Positions 33,243 to 43,614 of a DNA stretch of 64,000 nucleotides are shown here, piece after piece. The position numbers were made by a program, and so were the translations under genes. The notes beneath the pieces were generated by a model that saw only the letters and a program-made list of their open reading frames with translations, was not told where the DNA came from and did not search any database. The stretch spans positions 62,001 through 126,000 of the forward strand of contig NW_025943937.1 in assembly GCF_000764305.2 (NCBI RefSeq). Reading direction: 5' to 3'. Every line of letters starts with the position of its first letter. Position 1 is the first letter of the stretch. This DNA is from Hyalella azteca (lineage: Eukaryota > Arthropoda > Malacostraca > Amphipoda > Hyalellidae).

Positions 33243-33391
33243 GGAAAATAGCTCAGTGCTCACTGCAGTGAGTGCATGACAGAGAGCGCATTTTCTCCGT
33301 CGCGTGAAGTCACGGACGGACGATCTGACGGACGGATGGACATGACGAGCACAATAGCGCTTTTTTTTCCACAAATGAGAAAATGCGCTGA
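33243..33391 (-). mobile_element. HINE/DINE-like element, copy 3 (inverted)
   Basis: Same family as 3311 and 18854, in opposite orientation. On the + strand the order is palindrome CTCACTGCAGTGAG (33259-33272), AGCGCATTTTCTC (33285-33297), a shortened and interrupted GTCY tract (about 33311-33342), the CGAGCACAATAGCGC block, and GAGAAAATGCGCT (33377-33389). Both 13-mers are exact here. The element is truncated internally relative to copy 2. Confidence 0.65.
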
Positions 33392-33394
33392 AAA

Positions 33395-34450
33395 GGCATG
33401 CTGTAGTGAGCGTTGATTCAGTGGTACAATTTTTGTTTTAGAAACAATGCGTTGTATTCGAAGGATATTATTTTGAGATTAAAAATTATTCATTAAGATC
33501 GATAGAAAGAAAAGAACACAAGTGGAAATTTCTTCTGAAAAAAATCATATTTTCTGTAGCCATTTAATTGTAATTATATTTATTTACGCCCTCAAATTGT
33601 TATATTGAAAAAATAAATAATTCGACAATCACTTACAGGTTTCATGTAAACTAACCTTCTTATGTTCCCAAGAAGAAAAATACTCATGCATTTTCGAATG
33701 AATGTTGATGACAACTAAAGCTGTACGACCACATGCATCGTCGAATGTTTCTAGTGTAGATGTTTATTTATACTTATAGTATTTCACATCAATCGGCCTC
33801 CCATTGTAGTGAAAAGAAATTAGTTACCTGGAAATGCTGAAAGAATGTGTAATTCAAATGTGTATACAATCATCAACAATTAAAATGTAGTACCGCGACG
33901 ATTTCGCCAATTTCTTTCTACCTTATTAATATCGTTTCGCCATTAAGCATTTATTTTTATTATTACATAACTTTATGATTTTAAATATTCAAAGTTTCAT
34001 ACCATTCTTGGCATGCGTTCGTCCAGGCGATGCAGCATCGTAAGACGGCTTCTTGGTTTTACGATTAAAAAAATAATTCCTGGCGCTCACCTTTAAAGAA
34101 TTCATGGTTAATTGAGGATCAGAAGACAGAGTTACCGCTGTGAGAAACTCTCAGCCTCATTGTATTGGGTAGTCGGAGGCCAGTAATTAGCATCGAGTTA
34201 TTTACCTAGCTTATAATTTTGGTATCTCTTGCCGTAATCGAAAGACTCCCAATATAGTTGGTAAGGTACGTCATTATAAAGGAGTTCAAGACAATCTTTA
34301 TCAGACAACTTTCAAAGCCTTCTCGGGACATTTATCATCCCAATGGTAATCGCCATTTAATTATACATTACTCAACATAAATAGATTGGATGTGAAGTCC
34401 AGAAGTCTTCCAGTTAACCTATTAATAATTGTTCACTGGCATATGAGCCG
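33395..34450. other. AT-rich stretch, nothing recognised
   Basis: A patch around 34120-34220 contains CCAGTAATTAGC and TTATTTACC words. No repeat or coding evidence. Confidence 0.45.
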
Positions 34451-34459
34451 CCCAGGAAC

Positions 34460-34840
34460 AGGACTTCTGATTAATGGTATATTGGGATGCGCGGAGCTCG
34501 CGCTCTTCAGGCATGGCGACGCTGAGCTCGAGTGCGACAAGGCGTTTCTTCGTAAAAAAATTACTTTTAGAAACACGCGTCGTCCGAGTGCTTATTATGA
34601 ATGATAAATTCTCATAGACACTCACGAGTATTGCCTACGGTTGCGGTGGGATATTAGCTTGCCTCAGGGTCAAATGCCCTAACGAACGTAGAGGTAATTC
34701 TGTTGCACCTTATATGTGAGGCGGTTGTTCGCTGGATCGTCTAGAGAATGTCCTGGCGGTCAGAAAATAGGCCGATAAAATCCTGCACTTGTCCGATGGT
34801 GCCACGATTTGTTCCACGAACTAATGAGGCATGGCAACTG
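34460..34840. promoter_or_regulatory. candidate regulatory island
   Basis: GC-richer complex stretch with repeated GAGCTCG words (34493 and 34523) and an ACACGCGTCG segment. Open frames on both strands (72 + and 67 - codons) have no recognisable motif. Confidence 0.25.
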
Positions 34841-35860
34841 CCCTATCATCAACCTTTATTAAAGACGTGACTGCAAATGTCAAATCCACTACGCAGAATT
34901 CCGTAAAAAATTAGATTAATTTAAATTCGTCGACCCATCGTGTGCGACCGTCAATACATCATTCAAAATTTTCAAGAATTAAATTCATGAATATGGGGAA
35001 GATGCGTTGACCAATAAATTTAATTTTCATAAAATCAGATAGGCTCCAATTGTCAGATATGCTCGATCACTCAATCATATTCATATGATTATACATATAT
35101 TCACATGCGAATGTGGCTCATTATTGTCACTCTCCAGAGTTTTGAGGTATAAGTAGATTTAATTTTTACCATCCAACATAGATGATTTACGTTCCAGCAT
35201 TTACGTGCAAGATTTGAGCTTTTAACAAGTATGAAGGCTCGAGGGTTCAACGGATAAATAGTGCCAAATGAAAAATACTAACATAATAAACGAGTAATCA
35301 CATGATTACGAATAGTAAAAACTAAACAATTCAATGATCGCCATTACATGAATTTGTTTAATGTCCTTATTAGCAGCAAAATGGAAAATAATCAATTATT
35401 ATCACTTCCACATCATTTATTATTTACACACCACCGAATTCCCTAAGGCTGGAATGACACAATCTTGCAATATATAAAAGCCTCTAAAAATTGCACATTC
35501 CATTACAGAAATAAATCATAGTTACTGCGTTGCTATAATTGTATTATAATCATTTTAATTAGTATTATTTGGGAAAAAGAAGCATTGCCTTGCGTTGTTG
35601 AATTAACAAATTTCTGAAGTTTTTGCCTTCGTGCTATGCATTTTTCATGGGCTTGAAAGAATTTGTATGACTAAGTTTATTTAAAATTCTTATTCATAGC
35701 TATTATGCGAAGTATGATTATTTTTGTCTTTACTAAATTTTAATCCAAAAATGTACAAAGAGATTGAACCCATTTTGTTCACTGATATCTATTATGTTAA
35801 ATAATAATCATTAAATAAATACTTTTTAAAGTAAATAGTTTACAGTGTAACCGAGAATAA
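34840..35860. other. AT-rich stretch; one TATA-like box
   Basis: A consensus TATATAAAAG occurs at 35471-35480, about 30 bp before a CCATTAC start-like word. In AT-rich DNA this is weak evidence for a promoter. No exon follows that I can recognise. Confidence 0.4.
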
Positions 35861-35869
35861 TTGAAAGGC

Positions 35870-36070
35870 GCTTGGCCCTTCGGTGTAATTTTTTCACGAA
35901 GTCCTGAGCAAACAAAGATGGCGTCTGAGCCGCACCCTCGAGGGAAATCTGAGTTTACCGAGAACCTCGAGCAGCGAGTGAGGGAACTGAGGGCTGGCCT
36001 GTGCAATAAGATGGCTGTGCATTAAAATTTGCAGCTCCCTCGATTTACCGAGTGTCAGAGAAGGGCATTT
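35870..36070. promoter_or_regulatory. candidate YY1/Pho-containing element
   Basis: Two AAGATGGC words (35915-35922, extending to GCG; 36008-36015) match the YY1/Pleiohomeotic consensus. TTTACCGAG occurs twice (35953 and 36044), and CTCGAG-type words are frequent. Clusters of Pho sites mark Polycomb response elements and some promoters in insects. Assignment here is inference. Confidence 0.3.
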
Positions 36071-36530
36071 GCAGGGGTGCTGGTGATTTGATTTGTAAGG
36101 TTCAATGGGAAGGTTCTGAAATGCTTGAAGGATTCAGTAAATGAACGTCGTATAAGACAACTCTTTACTCACATATCAATATCGTAAATAAATTTGAGAA
36201 GGTCAATCGTACAGGTACGTTCATTTGAGGTGAAAATTTAATGGAATTGAATTTTGGTGGAAGGGTTCAATTAGAATTTTACGTTTTCATTGATTTGTAG
36301 GAAAATGATTAAAAAATTCATCGATATTTTTATAGACGTTTGAAGGAATTTAGAATTATCATTGTACGACTTAGTTTTGTTTTAGCTCTTTAAAAATTCA
36401 TGTGCTTACGCAATTTGTTCTAAAAATTCAGGCCAAATATAATTATAATATTCACATAAAATTATAACCTTATTCAAGTGATATATGAGAAAAACAACTT
36501 GTTATCTCCTGTAAACCCTGGCAATGGTCC
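36070..36530. other. AT-rich stretch, nothing recognised
   Basis: No repeat, hairpin or coding pattern is supported. Confidence 0.5.
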
Positions 36531-36539
36531 TACAGAAAC

Positions 36540-36720
36540 TAGGTAGATGTGATCCTAGTAACGTCAACGAAGTAGAGCGGCCGAAGCTCCTTCAGGATCG
36601 ATCGATCTGATGGTGTAATCGTGGAGCGCTGCACGATAATCAGACGGTACGCTGCGAGACAGCCTTAACTGTGTTTGTTTAACTGCTTAGCCGCGCACTT
36701 AACATTAGGATCTCATTAAG
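36540..36720. promoter_or_regulatory. candidate forkhead-containing element
   Basis: CpG-containing island with the perfect palindrome GATCGATC (36597-36604) and a forkhead-type TGTTTGTTTAAC (36672-36683). Motif-based only. Confidence 0.3.
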
Positions 36721-37810
36721 ATACAGATTTTATTAAGGCGCAACGTCTTCTTTGAATTACACGAGTGATCGAACTTGAGATAAAACGCGTGCAAGGTTCA
36801 TTTAATTGTGCGTCGCAACAACCTGCGATATGGCTACCTTGTATACTTTTTGGGCTTGTTTGCGGTGGTCAATAAATATGCAACTTTGGTGTTCTATTGC
36901 AAATTCGGTCGAACTTAAACATTTATAATTACTGTAGAATTTTGATTCTATTTTTCACGAGCGGTACCAGTAATTTCATGAGGGATTTATTAAGAGTATT
37001 TCACAATTGCTCGCTTGCAAACGCTCAATGCAAGTCAGTTCTCACTTTAATGTGAAAATTAATGTTAAAGTTGAACGTGAGCCGAATATAGAATAGCATA
37101 TGAAAAGTACTGCAAAGGTGAACTTAAAAGTGGTTAAATTACGCAATGATAAATATTTATCTATTCCTAATATATTCATTTTCTGGACAATGAGATAATC
37201 TCTTTCCTGCGAAGATATCTAAATAACACATTTACACGATGTACAATGTACCTGAACCGTGGAATGCGGACAAGCCTCTACGTAGTTTTTGTCAGCGACA
37301 TCTTAATGATCAGTGATATTAATGAAGCTGATGTTGCCTAACTGAGCACTGAGTGACCAATGTGACAATACGGGTGTGAGGGGAATGCTAATTTTCTGTA
37401 GAGAAACTAGGCAGTTCAATGCATCAAGAATTTAAAGAGCACACGACATAGAGGGTAGATTGAAGCGCTGAGCTTGTCGCAAGCTCGAGGAATAATCTGA
37501 ATTTATTGCTTATATCAGACCACTGACGACACAAGACTCAGTTTAGACGTCAATGGAAGCATTCCGTGGTCGAATTAGGACTCAATTACGCGCGCTTCCT
37601 CCCTTATGAGTTACAATAGGAATATTTTTTCTAGATGGGTCGGGAAATGGCATCGAATTTCATAAATTTTTCAAATGGAATTTTAACAATTTTTATAGTA
37701 GTCTTCTTGAATGACAATCAGGATTTGAAAGCAATTCAGGTTATACTTACAACCTACCACGTAAGTCAATTTGACCAGATTTTACAAATGTTAAATTTCA
37801 AATGTTCAAT
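36720..37810. other. mixed stretch, nothing recognised
   Basis: AT-rich with complex patches near 37250-37380 and 37500-37600. No clear motif cluster, repeat or exon. Confidence 0.4.
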
Positions 37811-37814
37811 TCTT

Positions 37815-38205
37815 GCGATACCACGGATGCCGCCGTACGATGCATTGTTTGCTTTTGTTTACATTGTACGATTGTTTTCACGATACCGCCACAACGCCAG
37901 TAAGATGCATGGTCGTTGGAACGATATATACCACCACCGCAGCATTACGTTGCAGGTTCTTAAAAACTTTACAGCCACTGCAGCAGTAAGAAGTTAAAAC
38001 GATACCACCACCGCTGTGCAGCTCGATGCAGGGACGTAAAAACTATACCAGCAATGCGGCAGCACGATGCCGAGTTGTTGGAATAATACCGATACTGCAG
38101 CAGTATAACGCAGGGGTTGTTGCAACGATACCACCATGCATTGCAGTATAGATCAATGTCGAGATGTGGAAATAATACTACCTCTCCTTCAGCACAATAC
38201 ATCCC
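37815..38205 (+). repeat. degenerate ~42-bp minisatellite
   Basis: About eight units carry (A)CGATACCACCAC- or AATAATACC-like starts near 37880, 37921, 37962, 37999, 38042, 38083, 38125 and 38167. Each is followed by GCAG(C/T)A-rich and GTTG/GGAA words. Strongly diverged, hence old. One frame on each strand is open over part of it as a consequence of 42 being a multiple of three. Confidence 0.6.
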
Positions 38206-38293
38206 TTCTATTCAGACAACGAAACTACAAAAACGCCTTAACGTTGTTTACATAACGATCCGAAGATTGGCGTTATGAGCTCCAGAACAGGGC

Positions 38294-38431
38294 ATATACT
38301 TTCAAAAAAAGTTAAGAGATCGTAAGTTCATCAGCCAATCATTGACGGCCTTGCAAGCAAAATCCACCAATCATAGACAAGAAAATAGAGCGTAAGTACT
38401 TACGTTCACTAAGTGAGTTTTGAAAGTATGG
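38294..38431 (+). mobile_element. 138-bp TIR element (MITE), copy 2
   Basis: Second copy of the element at 18214, same length and orientation, with about eight substitutions. The left terminus reads ATACTTTCAAAA (38296-38307) and the right TTTTGAAAGTATGG (38418-38431). It contains the perfect palindrome CGTAAGTACTTACG (38391-38404). High identity to copy 1 suggests comparatively recent mobility of the family. Confidence 0.7.
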
Positions 38432-38434
38432 TCT

Positions 38435-39080
38435 AAGGTCAAGAAGTACAGCATCGATTGCTGCGTAGTAGCAAGTGACGAATCGTGCTGGTGTCAAACA
38501 AAAGAAACTCAAACAACGCGCGACTCCACGAAGTATTATTATTTCTTTTCAGACTGGAAATGAAGGCTTTTCTATACGAACGGTCAGAAATAAATCACCA
38601 TCTGCAGCTAATATATTTATGACACAACTCTTGAAAAATGAGCGCCCTTTACTGTGTAGCCCATGTAAATATTGTACATGTATGTACCGATAGTTAACCC
38701 TGCTATTAGATTAATTCCAGAACTGATAGAGAAAGATTGATTCATATCCAAGACTATTAACTCCCCGAGAGTCGAGTTATTTGCTTTCTGTATTTTCATT
38801 TAATAATTTAACATTCTTAGATATAATTTAACATCGGCGACGCGATTTTCATGTTAAAATGAGGCATGTTATAGAGCGTATCGTAATGTAATGATTGTTT
38901 CTGGCCGGGTTCATTCTAAATGTTCTTGTTATTTCGGGCCCTTTAAATTGATCGAAATGTATAATGAATGATTCACTTACTAAAACTTAATTCCTAATTG
39001 TTTGTGAACGTTCTGGTGCAGCGTACAGTGGAAATCTGTTGACTTAAATTAAAGTTAAAATAATTGTTATCTTCAACTTC
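38435..39080. other. no recognisable feature
   Basis: AT-rich sequence with short open frames only. Confidence 0.5.
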
Positions 39081-39083
39081 CAC

Positions 39084-39480
39084 GATGCGTCCGTCATGCA
39101 GACAAGTTGACAAAAGTTATTCTCTTATTTTTCTACGATTCATTTGTCGAGAAAACAAATTTCTCTTCAATTTGCGCGATGCGTCCGTCAGACAAGTCGA
39201 GAAAAGTTATTCTCTTCTATTTCTACGATTCGTTTGTCGAGAAAAAAAAATTCTCTTCAATTTGCGCAATGAGTCCGTCAGACAAGTCGAGAAAAGTTAT
39301 TTTCTTTCATTTCTACGATTCGTTTGTCGAGAAAACAAATTTCTTTTCAATTTGAGTGATGCGTCCGTCAGACAAGTCGAGAAAAGTTATTCTCTTCTAT
39401 TTCTACGATTCGTTTGTCGAGAAAACAAATTTCTCTTCAATTTGCGCGATGCGTTCGCCAGACAAGTCTGGATTAAGTCC
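39084..39480 (+). repeat. 90-bp tandem array, open in frame
   Basis: GATGCGTCCGTCA-like starts occur at 39084, 39179, 39269, 39359 and 39449. The period is 90 bp after a first unit of 95. Each 90-bp unit consists of two related halves sharing GTCGAGAAAA...TTCTCTTC, so 45 bp is the ancestral monomer. A + frame of 139 codons (39064-39483) runs through all units as a 30-residue peptide repeat rich in Phe, Leu, Arg and Ser. A second + frame is open over 82 codons. Two open frames, no stop-avoiding codon bias and no flanking exon make a protein unlikely, though not impossible. Confidence 0.8.
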
Positions 39481-39489
39481 TAACCAAGA

Positions 39490-41030
39490 AGCGCGTGAGT
39501 GAGGCAAGAGCTTGAGGTGTACGGTCATAAGAAGCACGATCAACGCGCACATTTCCTTCACGTTTTTCTCCAAAGCGAATCTTTTATTCTCATCAACGAT
39601 ACCGAAAATTTTCTACGGTGCTGCTCGCTCCCCTTGGTCGTGCTGATATCATTGCATAAAAGCCTCCATTAAAGCTCCGTATTGTAGGTTTAAAATGCCC
39701 TTGCCTGCCTATTGCTCCATTGTAGGAATTCTTTATGCCAAGCAAGATGGGGGAGTTTGATCGCGATAATTGAGACCTTATGAATCTTCTGCAGCCAGTC
39801 TTTGTGGTTACAAACTTGCAAAATTAGCAAGTAGTTCTTGAGTGAGTATTCGAGATTAATAAAAATGAAGAAGATGCAACAGGAAATCAACTTTAGGGCT
39901 TCAATCAATGACAATAAAATGAGTAAGGAAAGTTTGGATAACATTTACTAAGACAAACTCAAGACAATTACGAACATGAATGAATATCAGTTTCCCTGGC
40001 CTTGCATTCAACTGAATAATATTGCCCTCAGTACTTGTTTTCTCTGCTGGCTAGACAATAAATCGAAAGGAGTACAACATCAACCAAAATATTTCTATTT
40101 TCAAATAATAAATTCATATTCCCCAGAAAACGAAAACCTCCATACAACCAGAATTCCCATTTAATATTACACGAATTTGCCTCAGGTAAATCAGCCAAGT
40201 GATATCTTCCCTCCATATTTAACTCGTCAAAATCAACAAATTTCGCTTACATTTAATTACAGATCCAAGTTGAGGGTTGGGTGCTCATTTTTCTAGGGAA
40301 TTAATTGTTTGCTATAACATGTCTATCTGGGAGTCATTTCGGGGGTTGGGAGCTTATTATTAATTTGTAGGGTGTAATATTGTAAATACGTAACTCGTTT
40401 GTTGTTGGCCACATCTTGCATTAAAAATAGTCATTGAATGGTTTATAAATCAGTAGCTTTGTGACTGCAGTTCTGTTTCTTTTTAACACCTACTCTGTGA
40501 TGAACAATTCATTAACATTTGTGCTGCCATGGTTCATGTGTTACAGGATGGAAATAGTCTTGAACTTCGCTAGAAAATGGATTTTTAATCCATATAACAA
40601 TAAGTTGACTTATTTGGTCGGTATGAAAATAAAAGTTTGAAACTGGTGAGAGTTATGCAAGCGTTATGAGAGAGCCGACATGAAAATTAAGCAGGTGCAG
40701 TTTGCTTCACTAATTCTTTTTTTCATTGTCATATACAGTAATGTCTTGATTTTAACGAGACAGATCCGATAGTAGATTTTCTTCTATTTATATTTTCTTT
40801 AATTTATTCGAAGAACCTAATCTGTTTAGGACAATGAAGTGTAGAACTAGCAAGTTTGCACGTAGGCTAACATTACATAGCAATACTTGCTTCCGGCCCT
40901 TTCCTAGCGTGCTCAGCCTCTTAGACAACTTAATTTAGGATTCAAGTGCACGAACTAAACAAGTCTCTTGAATGACTGCAGGTAAAAAGTGCTCCACGGC
41001 ACACTTGAAAGCCGAGGTCGAAATCAATCT
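39490..41030. other. mostly AT-rich, nothing recognised
   Basis: Open frames of up to 84 codons on either strand show no motifs. No repeat or hairpin stands out. Confidence 0.45.
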
Positions 41031-41270
41031 TTCTTGTGTGTAGGGCGACACTTTGGCTTTGTGGGGGAAACGCGTTTTCTCGCCTCACCCACCGAGTTGC
41101 CCACCAGGGGGCAGTCTTAGGTACCACCTTGAGTGGATAAACCGGCGAGTGGCCAACCGCGGTTCATCGGTAGCGTATCCCGCATCTTGACCTTGCGGTC
41201 GCCACTTTCCATCATAGGCAGTAAAGGAAATCAAATTGAACTCGAGCAAAGTGACTGTAGCTTTGAGTGA
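41030..41270. promoter_or_regulatory. GC-rich island with strong CTCF-like site
   Basis: The island contains TGCCCACCAGGGGGCAGT at 41098-41115, a very close match to the CTCF consensus (core CCACCAGGGGGC). Flanks are CpG-rich with CCGCGGTT-type and GGTGGGTGAGG (minus strand) words. Minus-strand frames of 61 and 63 codons overlap it without recognisable motif. CTCF binds such sites as an insulator or loop-anchor protein in vertebrates and many other bilaterians. Use as a boundary here is inference. Confidence 0.45.
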
Positions 41271-41274
41271 TTGC

Positions 41275-42240
41275 ATTCAACCTACTAAAATCGGACGGAT
41301 TTATGCGTAGGAATTAGTGCGTAGTTCTATATAGTGATTGCTTGACAGAATGATTCATCATCGGGTCGTTTTAAGTCACCATATTCATAAAGTGATTGTG
41401 GTAATCACGTATGATGCAGCAACATGTACGGAGTGAATATATGTTTTCGAAGGAATTATAGAAAAGGGGTTACAAAGAGCATTCTATTTATATTCCAAAA
41501 TTATCAGAGAAATACAGTTTTCATCTATTACTAACGTTTACGTAAACAATGCAAACTCACAATGTGTACATTACCGAGTCATTGAATGGCCGGTTGAAAA
41601 TTGTCCTAAGATTGACACGTTATTTCCACACAATATATAATGATCTACAACTTGTACTGTGCTTCTTTTCTCACATAATGTACAGTGATATGTTTTAATC
41701 AAAATTTAATTATTAGAAGTTTCAAATTAACCTCTGAAGGCCAGGCACGTAACCTGCTTATGATAGTTAAATGCTTGGAAACAAATGTACCTCTAACGCA
41801 TCGATGCCGGCACCAACTTGCCGGACAATGGCACACAAGTGTCGAAATATCGTGACGTCAATCGAACAATGGAAATGCATGTGTCCACAGATGTCGCAGT
41901 TAAATTACCGGACGTTGGACAACGATTAAAAGCGGGTAAGTGCCACAACCAATGGCAAATATGTTTCATTACCTTAAATTATTTCCGTTGCGATTGACGT
42001 TACGAGAATCTTCAGAGTCGCGTTCAGCGTTCGTAGCCAAAGTGTAGCTACCAACTTTCCGTTAACCCGTCTGACAAACGTATTGTATCATGGCGATTTA
42101 TATAAATTACCTACCTTGCCTATACATAGGCATCCTTCGAGCTCAAATTCTAAAAATACTTTTAATGAGACCTCTAACTTTTGATCTGGAGTTCCACGTG
42201 CCATCTTTAATTCGAAAGCTCCGACCACGATGACCTAAAG
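41275..42240. other. no recognisable gene
   Basis: AT-rich with a complex patch at 41790-41960 containing several TTGCCGGAC / TTACCGGAC words (41818 and 41905) in direct repetition. No further structure. Confidence 0.4.
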
Positions 42241-42244
42241 CGCT

Positions 42245-42545
42245 TGATCAGTGTGAGAAGATGGGCGCCTCTAGCAAGCTTACTCACGTACATAACGACT
42301 CAATAAGCGTCTGCTCATTAATATTCGAGCGAATCCCTCGATCGTCCAGTCTCATCAGAAGCAATTCACCATCAATCACAGCTGTTTGTTTACCTTTCCA
42401 TCCCACCAGTTCCTCTGGCCTCCCCTGTCATACTCGGCGGACAAGCGTCTCGAATTGTATTTCACAGCGATTTTTGGCTGGAGTCATTCCTGGGCCATTA
42501 ATTGATGACCTCATGCGATACATACGACGGTGAAACCCCGTGGAG
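42245..42545. promoter_or_regulatory. candidate Exd/forkhead enhancer
   Basis: Complex island with ATCAATCA (42371-42378, Exd/Pbx TGATTGAT on the other strand) directly beside CAGCTG and a perfect forkhead TGTTTAC (42387-42393). GCTCATTAATATTCG and GGCCATTAATTGATGACC words lie further on. A 90-codon + frame beginning with an ATG at 42261 spans it and is serine-rich with no recognisable domain. I favour regulatory function. Confidence 0.35.
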
Positions 42546-42549
42546 CGTG

Positions 42550-43280
42550 AGGCTAAGTCTTCATTCGCTTCAAAACGACCTTTGAACTCAGGCTGGACTG
42601 CAGTGCTTCAGGAATGAAAATGTTCTCATCGAAGCCGGAAATACTTATGAAATTTTCACTTGGAAAATGTTTTGCTTCATAAAGAATAATTACAAAGGAT
42701 GGATTCAAATTTGTCTTCATGCTCCTTGCGTGTTTTCTCTGCATCATTCAATGAAATATTCGTAACTTCTACGTTTAAATGTCAGATTTAATGAATCATT
42801 CCGGTCCTTTGCAAAATTTTATAACAGGCTATGAAAATTTTTTTGCTCGTATTTTTTATATTATGGTACGAAAAAGTATCACAATAAACGCTATCTCAAC
42901 AAATGAATGTCACATCTACAAACGGTTTTAAAACTTAGTTCAAATTGAATTGTGGAAAGTGTTGCCTAAATGCCACGATTTCCAGTCACATCTTAAATGA
43001 GGCCGCCATTTTTTATGCCTTGGATGTATAACTTTTCTTTTTCTTCATTCGAAACTGATTTTTGAAAAACAAATTAAATTTCAATTTTACAAAAAAGATC
43101 TGCCTTTGAAATGTCTTACACGTTTACCTCTCAGATTTAAATTTTTATATACAAAATATTCTTTCATAACATTCTTTTTGAAATTCTGAACAAAAAAAAA
43201 AAAAACGAGCGTGGTTTCAAATTTCTCCGTTGCATTGTACAAGATTTCGCACATTCCGTTTCTTTGAAGTAGAAGACAAT
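42550..43280. other. AT-rich stretch with A14 run
   Basis: No gene is recognised. A run of about 14 A at 43190-43204 could be a retroposon tail, but no head or target-site duplication was found. Confidence 0.4.
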
Positions 43281-43284
43281 TAGA

Positions 43285-43470
43285 AGGAATTAGACTGAGG
43301 TTAGGCAGGTAGTCTGAGGTGGTGATCAGGGTAACCGTGTGCAGTGTTAACAGTTTAGGCCGCAGCCACCAACTCTGTGTTGGTTTTGTGTAGAAGCTCG
43401 TATATTCCGCGGCTAAGTCGGCCGACGTCAGGGTGAACCATGCCTCAGGTAACGGCGACCATGTGACGCT
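43285..43470. promoter_or_regulatory. candidate regulatory island
   Basis: GC-richer complex sequence with GAGGTTAGGCAGGTAG, GGTAACCG, a GTTAACAG word and CGGCCGACGTC. No specific factor assignment is convincing. It directly precedes the 43-bp repeats. Confidence 0.2.
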
Positions 43471-43485
43471 AATGAGATAAAAACT

Positions 43486-43614
43486 TGCATTCTCTAATGA
43501 GAATTATGGGTGGGGTATTGGTGTCTTTTGCATTCTCTAATGAGAATTATGGGTGGCGTATTGGTGTCTTTTGCATTCTCTAATGAGAATTATGGGTGGC
43601 GTATGGGTGTCTTA
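43486..43614 (+). repeat. three-copy 43-bp tandem repeat
   Basis: TGCATTCTCTAATGAGAATT starts units at 43486, 43529 and 43572, each 43 bp. Units are nearly identical, with single changes such as GGGG/GGCG and TATT/TATG. Each unit contains the near-palindrome ATTCTCTAATGAGAAT. Confidence 0.9.

Noticed and set aside
35471..35480. TATATAAAAG as a core promoter
   Set aside because: No clear initiator or downstream exon. Such words are frequent in AT-rich DNA.
42261..42533. 90-codon serine-rich + frame starting with ATG
   Set aside because: No domain recognised. The bases are better explained by a cluster of regulatory motifs.
43190..43204. Poly-A run as a retroposon tail
   Set aside because: No matching head, polyadenylation signal or target-site duplication could be found.
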